Below are positions 33,425 through 44,791 of a DNA stretch of 64,000 bases, one piece after another (within the stretch, counting starts at the first letter, position 1; each line of letters begins with the position of its first letter). The position numbers and the translations under genes were made by a program. The notes beneath the pieces were generated by a model. The model was not told where the DNA came from. It was given only the letters and a program-made list of their open reading frames with translations, and searched no databases. Origin of the DNA: Amanita rubescens (Eukaryota > Basidiomycota > Agaricomycetes > Agaricales > Amanitaceae); assembly GCA_015039365.1 (NCBI GenBank), contig WION01000121.1, positions 1-64,000 on the forward strand, written 5' to 3'.

Positions 33425-35442
33425 GTGAAGCATGGTAAACAGTGGCTGGGCGATTGGGCGATTGAGGACCGAACTGATTCGGACGACTCCGAATTGGTGA
33501 CTTCGGAGGACCGAACAGGCGACGACCCAGAAGAAGGAAGTACCAGGGTACACCTTGCCCAAGCCTTCAATACCATCAGTGATCACACCCCTGTTGCTCT
33601 GAGGCTGCTCACTGCCTATAAATGTGAGCACCAGGGTTGCACCTTTGCGACAGCTGAGGGCTTGCGATCAGCCTTTAAGGACTATTTTGAGAGGTGAGCC
33701 TCAGCCTTTCACTTGCTTCCATCCCCCACATTGTTTTCTCTGCTGGACAGGGTTCTTGGGTGTCAAGGTGATGTTTGGCGATATAATTCTCATACAAAGG
33801 CCTGGGAAGGGAATCCAGTCTTCCAGTCCGACTTCAAGACTTATTATGAGTCACTGAAGAATCGGGATAACAGGACAGGGACTGTAACTCAGGCCCTTCC
33901 AATGTTCCCAAAAGATTTGAAGGTCATTATGGACTATCTGGATGGGAAAGATGGTAGCGATAATGTTTCAGTCACTCGGCGACTATACTTCAAGGCCTTC
34001 GCTACAACAGCTTTTGCACTTTGGACAAGGTTAGCTTGCTTCGAGTTTTCGCTAGCTTAATTGACCTAATATACACCCAGGAATGAAGAACTCATCAACC
34101 TCCAATTCGGTAATGTTAAGCTATGCCAGCAATCGGCCACTGGGAGACTCTACCATGAATTCCAGCTTGTTTTTCGAAAAACTAATAAGGACCCAAACAA
34201 AGGTACCAGTGCCTTTGACATGTGCGAAGTGATATCCAATCTCACATGATGGAACTTCGCCAGCCCAGACCTATTTCATCCCTCAAAGTACATCTGAGCC
34301 CGAAATCGACTGTTATACCCATCTGCTCAATTGGGTATCATACCAGCAGGGCCTCATCGCTCGGTCCTTGGGAGTGGGTGATCTTGTCTTCCCAGCCATC
34401 GCTTCAACAGGGCAAATCAAGTTTGGTGTACCAACAAGCCGATCAGGCTTTGAGACCATCATGGATGACATCGTTAAGAAATCAGGTGTGATGCAGGGAA
34501 GAAATGGGAAATTCACAACTCATTGTTTTCGGCGAGGTGGGGCTCAGTATCGCTTCATGTATGCTCCAAAGAAATGGAGCTTGAAGGCTGTCAAATGGTG
34601 GGGGGGTTGGTCATCAGGCGATAATGTAAACCTTTGCCATCCTCTGCCTGATCGATTAGTACTCAATAATGCGACAGGTAAACACCATCATGCGATACCT
34701 CCTCGAAGAATTGACTGCATATGAAGAAGGCTTTAGTGACATCATGATGGACGACAGAGCCTCTGAGCGACATGAGTCCTTCATGGGTGTACCAGACCCT
34801 TCAGCGACACCTACAAAGAAAGACCTCTTTACCTTTGGTGAGGGCATCATTCAGAAATTTGAGGGCCTCTTCCATGTATATGCCAGTACTCCGATACTAC
34901 CAAGGCATTCGCCAAGTCCCCTGGGTGTGACTCCTGTCATAGCAACACAACAGCCTCCAACTCGTATGTTTCTGAGTCGTCTACCACCACATTATACCCA
35001 GCTCAACACAGCCTAACCAGCGATATCAACCAGTTGTCATGTGCCTGGACAGTCGGATGATGAGGGCGAGGTACTCGCAACAGTCTTGTCGGCACCTGTT
35101 GAACACTCGCCTCGGCCATCTCGCATACCCCGAACTACATCTCTTGACGATGTGCTGGCATACTGGGAAAATGGGGCTCCTGATAAGGGGCTGGTGGTAC
35201 CATTGAAGCAATGGGCTGATTTGTTTGACCCATCAGACTATCAGTCGGAGGCAGTGAAATTGAGTAACATTCGATTCATTTGGGAGGAGTTTGCGATTGA
35301 GTGCCAATGTGACTTTAACCTGTTTGAGGCCAAGTTCCCAGGCATGCGACACCAGTACACCAAATTACTCAAGGCAGTCAGGGAGGCAAGAAAAGAGAGG
35401 GGGGAAGCCAAAAGTCGGAATCGGACGAGTCACAAACAATAG
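33425..35442 (+). CDS. Crypton-like tyrosine recombinase (3' part)
   Basis: Exons are 33425-33693, 33751-34029, 34081-34202, 34264-34625, 34678-34963 and 35021-35442, all consistent in phase. The catalytic tetrad of tyrosine recombinases is visible: the first Arg in FALWTRNEELINLQFG across the second intron; HCFRR (H-x-x-R) near 34523; WWGGW in place of the second His; and Tyr in IMRYLL near 34693. The C-terminal ~90 residues (LVVPLKQW ... FPGMRHQYTKLLKAVREARK) match the GCR1_C-type DNA-binding domain found in Cryptons. Such enzymes excise and integrate elements by a circular intermediate. The N-terminal 74 codons are at 23437-23658, so this copy is probably dead unless spliced around a 9.8-kb insertion. 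The donor after FKDYFER is GTGAGC. Confidence 0.8.
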
Positions 35443-35474
35443 TTAGCTTAAATCATTTATTACTAGTATGTTAC

Positions 35475-35775
35475 AACATGTTGTTATTAAACATGTCAAC
35501 AGAACTTGTCTTGTGTTGGCACATGTCGCAACTTGTCCTTATTGTACATATGCTAGGAAAGTGCCTTGTTTGCACACATTCCACCGGAAAGTGTAATTTC
35601 CTTACACATGTCACCTTATGTCATTCATGCACACATTCGATTAGAAAGTGTAATTTCCTTGCACATGTCACCTTATGTCATCCATGCACACATTCGATGA
35701 GAAAGTGTAATTTCCTTACACATGTCACCTTATGTCATTCATGCACACATGCAAGAAAGTTCCTTGTTTGAACAT
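35475..35775. repeat. Tandem repeat of about 56 bp with ACATGTCACC core
   Basis: Three close copies (CTTACACATGTCACCTTATG at 35601, then near 35657 and 35714), flanked by looser ones, lie just after the recombinase stop. The bases 35776-36066 hold no gene. The CACATGT core resembles that of the arrays at 40.7-44.3 kb. Confidence 0.75.
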
Positions 35776-36066
35776 GTCACAAACCTATCTTAAATCTACA
35801 TGTAATATGTGATTGACTATGTCAGTTCCTGGGTTGCTATGTTACATAGTTAGTCAAGATTTAAGGCTAAATTTAAGTAATTTAGGCATGTGTTACAACC
35901 AGACACTTGCCATGACATGAGTGATTCAGACATTTGTTAAAAAGAAACACTTCCATCGATCTGCATCACATTCATCCCAGGACTTGAAACCACACACTAC
36001 TAGCTGCTAATAAGACCTGTTTATGGCTAGAGCGATATACATGGCAAAATGTAGTAATCCGAATTA

Positions 36067-37716
36067 TCAAGCCTCATCCTCGTCATCATCCCAGTTGTAT
36101 TCAATTTCAGCTTCATCATCCCCTTCCTGAATAACTTCCCACACCCTACTCTCATCGATAATCCCCTTCAAACAATCATCCCAAGCCTTCTGTAATCGGT
36201 TAGGAGTGACAAAGGCTAGACCAGCTTGGTGGAAATAATTTGGGTCATCATCATTGTTGACAAAGCTAGGGTCAACCTTCTGAAGACCTGTGCCATGGGC
36301 ATCGCGATTTCTCCAGGCAATGATGGTATTTGCAGCTGGTGCAACTTGGATACCATACTGAGCAAGGTAGAAGCAACCACCATACTCTTGACCTTTGTTC
36401 CGAGAGGTAGTCCATGAGATTGCATAATCATGGGGCTGCGACTCGCGATGTATAGCCCTGTCAATTTCATGTCTTCATCATTTGTTCAAAAAAGGTTAGG
36501 GGGCAATTACCACTCACCTTGCATAATTGCGAGCCATAACACCAGCTGGAGGGGCAAGGTGGACATCAGAGAATGTAAAGGGAATGCCATTAACTATAAG
36601 ATTATATGACCCCTTGTGACTACCCAGTTGGCGAGTTGCATTCATGGCAGGTAGCCCACTTTTGGTGATCCACCGATCAATGTCAACAATGATTTGAGGA
36701 GGGAGCCAACCACGACAAAGGTTCCAGAAGAAAGCGAAGGCCGAACATGTCCTCTGGTCAAGGTCGCGCGCGTCAGTCTTAGTGGAACGAACATTTCGGA
36801 CCCAGTTGAATGAAGGCTTGCTCCGAGACCCTGCAGAATAACCGATCTGGACCAGCGATCCAGGGTCCTCTAACTAAATTTGGTTAGAAAAAAGGTACAG
36901 CCTAAAGCTAATCAGCTTACTCACCCTGATCGACTTCTTAAGCTTTGTTGCATCAGTTACTGTTGCATCAACCCACAGCACAGCCCCTTTGTCCCTGCAG
37001 GCATTGCGCATGACAACCAGAACAATCTCCTTCGTCTTCTTGTCCTTAACAATGATATTGGTGTCAGGGTCAACATAAAGGGTGATCTTGGCAGGGTCAA
37101 GCTGATGGAAGGGGTGTCGCTTCAAGCGAGGATCAGGCTGATCTCGGTTGTAGATGTAATCGAACCAGAGATCCCCAATATCCTTAGATTCGACAACCCA
37201 ATGGTCTGATAAATTTTATTTCATTTAATTGCAATTTAATTGCAGGCAATAATACTACGACTCACTCTTTGGAGGATAAGGGATCTTGAGTTTTGGGAGT
37301 TCAACAACCTTGATGCCCTCAAGGTGCAAATCCCGAGTGTATTGTTGCTTTTCTGCCTTCCAGTTGAGGCCAAGCTCAACAACAAGATGCTTGTGGGCCA
37401 TATCGAGGTCATCCTTTTCCTTGCGACGATGCTCCCATGCAGCCATTATTCCATCCTCGAGAACAGGCATCTTATCGCGATTGCGATTACAGAAGGAGCC
37501 AAAGGCTCCAAGAAGATTGTGGTTGTTGGTCATGTCGGGAGGGGCACCAAAACTTTTTAGGTGAAATCGGAGATAGTCAGATGCAGCAGCAATGTTGTCA
37601 TCTCGGACAGCAGATCTAATGAGATAGAGAAGCCTGGGATCGGTAGATAGGTTCGATGCAAGCATGGCCCAATAGTCGGCTTGCTTTGTTGGTTTACTAT
37701 TGCTAGTGGTCGACAT
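36067..37716 (-). CDS. Probable 2-oxoglutarate/Fe(II) dioxygenase-fold protein (TET/JBP-like?)
   Basis: Four exons in transcription order, 37716-37266, 37205-36925, 36873-36518 and 36457-36067, give 492 aa with consistent phases. The N-terminal ~150 residues are helical and unrecognised. The C-terminal half reads FNWVRNVRSTKTDA ... WLPPQIIVDIDRW ... PPAGVMARNYARAIHRES, then SWTTSRN ... GGCFYLAQYGIQV ... NTIIAWRN-DAHGTGLQ. The IHRE (H-x-E) followed by GG-x-F and a distal HGT fits the H-x-D/E ... H iron site of a double-stranded beta-helix dioxygenase, and the style recalls fungal TET/JBP proteins, many of which are linked to DNA transposons. The fold assignment is inference; Glu in place of Asp is noteworthy. 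The acidic tail is EYNWDDDEDEA. It lies tail-to-tail with the recombinase gene. Confidence 0.5.
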
Positions 37717-37789
37717 GATGCTAGAGGATGACAGTAGTAGTGGAGTAGTAGTGTGGAGGCAGCCTGACTCGCGTAGCTGTGGCCAAGAT

Positions 37790-40240
37790 GGATGGCGATA
37801 TCGGTTTCTTCTCCAAAAATAACTCAGACATATCTGCTACTGCACAATTCTTGCCCTAAGGTCAAAGGTGTTCACGCTACTCGTCACCGTCACCGTGGAC
37901 GTCATCCTGTGAACAACTCCCACCTCCTCACTTCGTGTCACACCACGCGCCTCCAACCTGCACTGCACCACCAACACGCGCCGCATCACCAACCTTTCCC
38001 CATGCCACGTTATCGAGTGTTCTTGGCACCAGCCACTGAAATGTACCACAACGGTACGTTTTCCTTTCGTCTTTTCTTTCGTTTTTTAATCATTATCGTT
38101 TCATGCCATACCAACACCCTTCACCAGCGAGCCCATGCCACCAACCCTGCCCGACCTCATCAACACATACCTCACCACCAACTTGAAGTTCTCCCTTTGC
38201 CACGTCATCAAACATCCCAAGCACTGGCTGTGGGAATGTACCTCAACGGTACGTTTCTCTTTTTTTCTTTTCCATCGTTTTCTCATCGTTCGCAGCTCGT
38301 ATCACACCACCCTTCACCAACTTGCCCTGCGACATCGACCCTTCCCTGCACCACCAACGGACACAAGCCTATGCCACCAACCCTGCCCGACCTCACCAAC
38401 GTACGCCGCCCAACTTCCCCCCATGCCACGTCATCAAACTTCCCCAGGGATTGGCCGCAGGGGTGTACCTCGGCGGTATGTTTTTCTTTTCTCTTTTCAA
38501 TTGGTTTCTCATCATTCGCAGCTCGTACCGCGCCACCACCCTTCGCCAACATGCCCCGCGACACCAACCCTCCCCTGCACCACCAACGGACACAAGCCCA
38601 TGCCAACAACCCTGCCCGACCTCACCAACGTACGCTGCCCAACTTCCGCCCATGCCACGTCATCCAACGAATGCCTACGCCGAATGTACCACAACTGCAT
38701 CACCACCCCTCACCGATGCGCGCTGTGCCACCAGCCCTTTCTCGCACCACCTCATCAAGGTATGTCGCCCATACATTTCTTTTTTTCTAACTAATGACCC
38801 TCAACCCAGCTCCTGTACTCGTCGCACCGCGCGACTCTCATTTCCATGCTACCACGCAGCGACCTCTGCCACTTCAATGTCGAATGACAGTTGGAATCGC
38901 CGATGTCGTCGATGGATTTATGTGGCAAATTGGTATGTTGCCCGAACTTTCTTTTCTTTTCTTTTAACTAATGGCCCTGCCCCCACATTCGCTGCACACT
39001 TTGCGATTCCCAGACCTGTGCGACAACCTCCACCACAATTAAAAGGTATGTCGCTCGTCCCTTTGTTTTTCCCTTTAACTAACGACCCATTCGCTACGTC
39101 GCCATGCGACTCCCACACCTGCGCACTCCCACACCTGTGCAGCAACCATCGTCAGGCATCGCAAGGTACGTCGCCTGTCCCTTTATTTTTCCTTTTTGGC
39201 TAACTAACGATCCTGCCCCTCGCTTCCACACCCGCGCAGTAACCTCCACCATCGCAACGGCAGGCACCAAAGGTATGTCGCCCGTCCCTTTATTTTTCCT
39301 TTTGTCTAACTAATGACTCTGCCCCACAACCCTGCATTCGGCGCACCGACTCGCCGCGCCTCCACGCGATCCTTCTTCATGCCTCCCCTGCACGACTTCT
39401 TCCACGTGCCAATGCCATGTCAACTGTCCCCGCGGTCGCATCGGCACCGAAGGTATGATGCCCATACCTTCGCTTTCTTTTCTTTCTTTCTAACTAACAA
39501 CCCTCAACCCAGCTCCTGCATTCGCTATGCCTCTGCGACTCTCGCATCTGCACATCAACCCCCACCATCACCTCTGCTCTTTCAATCGCATGCAGCGACG
39601 GCTCTCGTCACTTGTCAGTTGGTATGTTGCCCAAACTTTCTTTTCTTTTCCTTTAACTAATGGCCCTGCCCCCACATTTGCTGCACACTTTGTGATTCCC
39701 AGGCCTGCAAGACAACATCCACAACAATTTTGGCATTAAAAGGTATGTCGCTCGCCCTTTGTTTTTCCCTTCAACTAATGACCCTGCCCTGCGACCCTGC
39801 CTTGCATTCGCTGCGTCGCCATGCGACTCCTGCACCCGCGCAGCAACCTCCGCACCTCAATGATGGGCACTATTGCCCATCCTTTTGTTTTTTCTCTTTG
39901 CCTGCCCCTGCATTCGCTGAGCCACTATGCGGCTCCCACACCCGCACAGCAACCATCGTCAGGCACGGCAAGGTACGTCGCCTGTCCCTTTGTTGCTCCT
40001 TTTGGTTTAACTAACGATGACCCTACCACTACATCTGGTGTGTGGCTCCCATGCCTCTCTGCTACTGCAATGTCGCACCCATGGTGCGGCTGTTTGTTTC
40101 CCAACTAATCCCGCGCCTGCGCAGCAACTCCCACCACCTCAATATCGAAGGGTATGCCGCCCATACCTTGTTTTCCCTTGTTTTCCCAACTAATGACACA
40201 CCCTTGCACTCGTTGCGACATTTTCAGTAGTGTTTTGTCG
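37790..40240 (+). repeat. Array of intron-like modules
   Basis: At least thirteen modules of roughly 100-280 bp each contain a donor-like GGTATGT or GGTACGT (about 38053, 38248, 38475, 38759, 38932, 39045, 39162, 39271, 39451, 39620, 39740, 39971, 40150). Each is followed by a T-rich run; many also have CTAACTAA(T/C)GACCCT, which resembles a branch point, and a C-rich Pro/His-type segment ending in CAG. Some modules share longer stretches (CACCAACGGACACAAGC, CCATGCCACGTCATC). Open frames of up to 332 codons cross it but show no domain. Whether it is transcribed is unknown. Confidence 0.6.
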
Positions 40241-40244
40241 ATCT

Positions 40245-40445
40245 AACTGTGCTTAGCGAGTAACGACCCTCGCGAGAAGGCTGATAACACTGAGGAGAGT
40301 CCTGTTGCTTAGGCCTTGTTATTTCATCTCCCCATCGCAGTGTCACTTCGCCAATCTAGAGTGTTTAGCGAGTAATGACCTTCGTGTGAAGGCTGCTAAC
40401 ACTGGGGAGATTCCTGTTGCTTAGGCCTTGTTATTTCATCTCCCA
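40245..40445. repeat. Two direct copies of a ~80-bp sequence
   Basis: TTAGCGAGTAACGACCCTCG ... GGCCTTGTTATTTCATCTCC occurs at about 40254-40340 and again at 40369-40452 with a few changes, 113 bp apart. No gene was seen here or in the next 230 bases. Confidence 0.75.
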
Positions 40446-40689
40446 CAATCCATTGCCCACTGTCGCTACCCTTTTCCCGCATTTACCTGCAGTGATGCTC
40501 CTTTTTGTATTTCTTTTCCTTTTCTCCCTACTTGCCAGCCCACCACATCCCTCCTTCGGTAAAGGATGCCAGAGCTTCGCTACTACCTCGTTCTGGTTGC
40601 CGAGCGACTAGGGTAGCAAAGCCAGTGCTCCAAAGCCAAAGCGAGTGGATTTTTCTTGTTTCTGCAGCCGCATCTTCATTTTTAATGCA

Positions 40690-41760
40690 TAACATGTGCA
40701 AGCCTAACATACCAGTCGCGGAAGTGCCTGTATGGGACATGTTACAAGTCCATATGTGTAAATGCAACACTTCCTTCCACAACATGTGCAAGCCTAACAT
40801 GCCAGTTATGGAAATGTTCAGATTTGACATTTCATAAGTATATGTGTATAAATGCAACACTTCCTTCTACAACATGTGCAAGCCTAACATGCCAGTTATG
40901 GAAATGTTCGGATTTGACATTTCATAAGTATATGTGTATAAATGCAACACTTCCTTCCACAACATGTGCAAGTCTAACATGCCAGTTATGGAAATGTTCA
41001 GATTTGACATTTCATAAGTGTATGTGTATAAATGCAACACTTCCTTCCACAACATGTGCAAGCCTAACATGCCAATTATGGAAATGTTCAGATGTGACAT
41101 TTCATAAGTATATGTGTATAATGCAACACTACTTATGTATAATGCAACACTTCTTGGCACAACATGTGCAAGTCTAACCAGAACAACTAGGGTAGCAAGT
41201 GGGTAGGCCATCTTCCACTATGCGATGTTACATGTGTATAAATAAAACACTTTAATACATAACATGTGCAAGCCTAACATACCAGTTGTGGAAGTGCCTA
41301 GATGAGACATGATACAAGTCCATATGTGTAAATGCAACACTCCCTTCCACAACATGTGCAAGTCTAACATGCCAGTTATGGAAATGTTCAGATTTGACAT
41401 TTCATAAGTATATGTGTATAAATGCAACACTTCTTGGCACAACATGTGCAAGCCTAACATGCCAGTTATGGAAATGTTCAGATTTGACATTTCATAAGTA
41501 TATGTGTATAAATGCAACACTTCCTTCCACAACATGTGCAAGCCTAACATCCCAATTATGGAAATGTTCAGATGTGACATTTCATAAGTATATGTGTATA
41601 AATGCAACACTTCTTGGCACAACATGTGCAAGTCTAACATGCCAATTATGGAAATGTTCAGATGTGACATTTCATGGGTATATGTGTATAAATGCAACAC
41701 TTCCTGGCACAACATGTTCAAGTCCAACATGCCATATACAGAAGTGTGCCAAAAAGACAT
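40690..41760. repeat. 90-bp tandem repeat in two blocks
   Basis: Units such as CAACATGTGCAAGCCTAACA ... GGAAATGTTCAGATTTGACA ... TATATGTGTATAAATGCAAC recur every 90 bp (40771, 40861, 40951, 41041; then 41341, 41431, 41521, 41611, 41701). The two blocks are separated by a diverged stretch that includes a repeat of ACTAGGGTAGCAA. The 90-bp period keeps all frames open, so the long ORFs on both strands here are artefacts. The array lies immediately 3' of the minus-strand gene ending at 41816. Confidence 0.9.
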
Positions 41761-41815
41761 TGCACGAGCAAAGCAAATCTTATTCAAAATTATACAACTT
41801 AACAAGGCAGGAAAA

Positions 41816-44791
41816 TCATACTTGTCCTTTAACATAAGTCTTGAATGCAGCAAGCACCTTTTCCATCTCCTCCTGGTGTGCAGGATTTTCCATGATCATC
41901 ATGTCCGACAAGCGACTCAATGCCCATATTGCAGTATGTTCAAGGCGAGCCTTCTCAGTTTGAAGAAGTGACCTGACTGTGTGCCCTGAGACTGCTGCGA
42001 TACCACCTTCGATGAACCTAAGGGTGGTCGGGTTGAATGCATTCTCTCTCTTTATTTTTCCATCTCCAGCTTGTCGCAGAGGGGTATCGGGGTTCTTTGC
42101 ATTGATCTTCGTAAGCCAAAGCTCAAGGGCTGCAGTCTCAACTGGGCATTCGCACCCACTGAGGTAGTCGCCACCCTTGTCGATCTTGCCCTTGCCACGA
42201 GCACCATCCTTGCAGGAGAGGCACTTCTCTGATCCAATCTGCAAGTGTAAATCAGTTACTGCACAAACCAGGCAAGCTCAGGCTTTAGTCCCACTTACAT
42301 GGTTGTTAAAGAGAGGTTTGATGATTCCAATCCCTGCTTCGACACATCCTGGCCACTTATCTGGCTCATCCCTCGCTTCCTTGATCATCCTTGGAGTCAT
42401 TTTGACTTTCTTTCCCTTCTCATAGTCCCATATTTTAATCTTAGGGCCTGAAATTGAAAGAATGAGCCGATTAAACAGCAAGGACAGTCGAATATCACAC
42501 CTGAGCTCTTCCCAGTAGTAACTTCAATCTCAACAGGTTCATCAATCAAGTCATGCACAACTAGCCACTCGTGGATCCTCCGAATCTCATCCATACCATC
42601 AGGTCGCTCATTGGCCATGGTTGGCCACCCGATGATCGCTGCATTCAAGTTCAAACCTTTGCAAGCCTCCAAAATTGCCCTCTGGAGGTTGCTGCAGGCA
42701 TTGAATAAAGGCTGGAAGGTTGCAGGAGGAGAAGTATAGGTGTGGCTGGTGAATTCATGTCGCTTCTCTGCCCAGGTTTTTCCCCAATCTCTGATGGTAA
42801 GGAAGGAAATCTTGCCAATGACTGCTTGCACTGGAAGGATGTTATTATGGAAGGTAACTAAGAGACCTACTAATGACTCACAGGCTCGCTTCGGGTCTTG
42901 ATCAGGTGAGGGAGGTTCTTCATCCATGGGGTCATCTGGAGTTGAAGAGCGAGTGTGAGCAAGAAGACAAGATCAAGGATGTGATCAAGTTGGACAGTCG
43001 CATCTGAAGTGTTGCACTAGCACACTTCATGGGAGCAATTGCTGAAATTGCCCATGTCCAGAATCAAATGTACAAGTTGCACAAGTTCCTGGATGTGTAC
43101 TAAATATACTGTCACTGCCACAAGGTGTTGCAATAGAACATGTTTAAGCACATGTGTGCAGAGTGAACACTTCCTCGCACAACATGTGCAAGTCCAACAT
43201 GTCAGACGAAGTGTTCAGATAAGACATGGCATCGGCACATGCCACTGGTGTATAAATGAAACACCTCACTGCACAACATGTGCAGGTCCAACACTTTGAT
43301 TGTGGGTGTGTGCAAACTGAACACTTCCATTGGAACTAGGACTTGAAGGCTGGTTCTCACCTTGGTCATGGCTGCCATTGTGTTCATCCTCAGCTGTCCC
43401 TTCATTCCCCTGTGGGTTCCTTCGTTCTGGATCTGGGTGGCAGTGTACCAATCAGCATGACCATACTACTAGCCAGATAATAGATTGTATAAATGTAGTA
43501 GCACAGTAATAGCACTTCGCACAAATGTGTGCAAAGTTCAAGGAAGTGTCCAAAACAAACATGACATTTGTCAATGTGTATGAATGTGGCACTTCAGTGC
43601 ATGATATGTGCAAGTCAAACACCCTAACAATGGATGTGTGCACAAGTGACACTTTCCCACATGAGGTGTCCAAAACAAACATGACATTTGTCAATGTGTA
43701 TGAATGTGGCACTTCAGTGCATGATATGTACAAGTCAAACACCCTAACAATGGATGTGTGCACAAGTGACACTTTCCCACATGAGGTGTGCAAAACAAAC
43801 ATGACATTTGTCAATGTGTATGAATGTGGCACTTCAGTGCATGATATGTGCAAGTCAAACACCCCAACAATGGATGTGTGCACAAGTGACACTTTCCCAC
43901 ATGAGGTGTGCAAAACAAACACTTCCCCTTGCATTCAGAAGTGTATCTCACCTTCATTGCCATCATGGCTATTTCCTGTCCCTCCCCCTCCATTCCCCTC
44001 AGGTGGGTCTTGTTGTTCTGGATCTGGGTGATGTGTCAGTCAGCATGACCATATTACTAGCTAGGTTGTATAAATGTAACAGCATTTCAGCACAAATATT
44101 TGGAGTGTTCAAATCAGACATGACACTTGTTAATGTGTATAAATGGGATGCCTCAGTACACAATGTGTGCAAAAGTAACACCTTCGGACTTCCCACATGA
44201 AGTGTGCAAGGTCAACATGTGAGGTTGGGAAGTGTCCAGATCGGACATGCCACTTGTTAAATGTTAATGTGTGTAAATGTGACACTTCGGTACACAATAT
44301 GTGCAAAGATGACACCTTCCCACATGAGGTGTGCAAAACAAACACTTCCCACACTTCCAGAAATGTACCAGTGACTCAGGCTGTTCTCACCTCGGTTTTC
44401 GCTGTTGTCTGCAGGGTCTGGCTCTTCCATGTCCTGATCATCTTGATGAGCCATCATTGTCGCAACTGTGGGGGTGCAAGCATGAGATCAATCAAGCTTG
44501 TAGAGTTTCAGATCTTACTTTGATCGAGATATGCAGTGTAGGCTTGAAGGGCATTAGCAACTAGCCTCTGGTGGGCTGGACAAGCGATTATAGATCAGTG
44601 CCCCAAAAATAGATGACAGCTAGCTGTCATTTTGGAATACACTCACTTTCACCACCCAAGACACCTCGCTTATCCTTGGCAGTCCTTTTGTATTTGGCGA
44701 GGAACCGAGTAGCACCATTGAGGTGTTCAGCGACATTCTCAGGAGTGAGCTGCGAGAGAGGGATAGGGTTATAAAGAGGTTTAGGTGGCAT
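41816..44791 (-). CDS. Protein of unknown function with duplicated exons
   Basis: I do not recognise the family. Eight exons in transcription order are 44791-44647, 44575-44519, 44465-44391, 44023-43952, 43432-43361, 42935-42501, 42447-42299 and 42238-41816, giving 475 aa. Phases agree at every junction. The start is MPPKPLYNPIPLSQLTPENV. Exons 4 and 5 are both 72 bp and similar in sequence (DPEQQDPPEGN... and DPERRNPQGNE...). They lie in similar introns, so an exon plus intron has duplicated in tandem. The large C-terminal part includes CLSCKDGARGKGKIDKGGDY...CECP, a possible Cys4 metal site. No enzyme motif is visible. It shares the accessory block with the recombinase and dioxygenase-like genes and may be cargo of the same element. 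Confidence 0.65.
43545..43925. repeat. 120-bp tandem repeat, three near-identical units, inside an intron
   Basis: ATGACATTTGTCAATGTGTA starts units at 43561, 43681 and 43801, differing at only a few positions. The array lies within the intron between exons 4 and 5 of the minus-strand gene. Related looser copies fill the neighbouring introns (43040-43330 and 44040-44345). Confidence 0.9.

Noticed and set aside
37792..39203. Open frames of 332 and 293 codons (His/Pro-rich)
   Set aside because: They run through the intron-like module array in overlapping frames with no domain; frame openness follows from C-rich repeats.
40528..41853. Open frames of 110-211 codons on both strands
   Set aside because: The 90-bp repeat period keeps frames open; the peptides are simple translations of the repeat.
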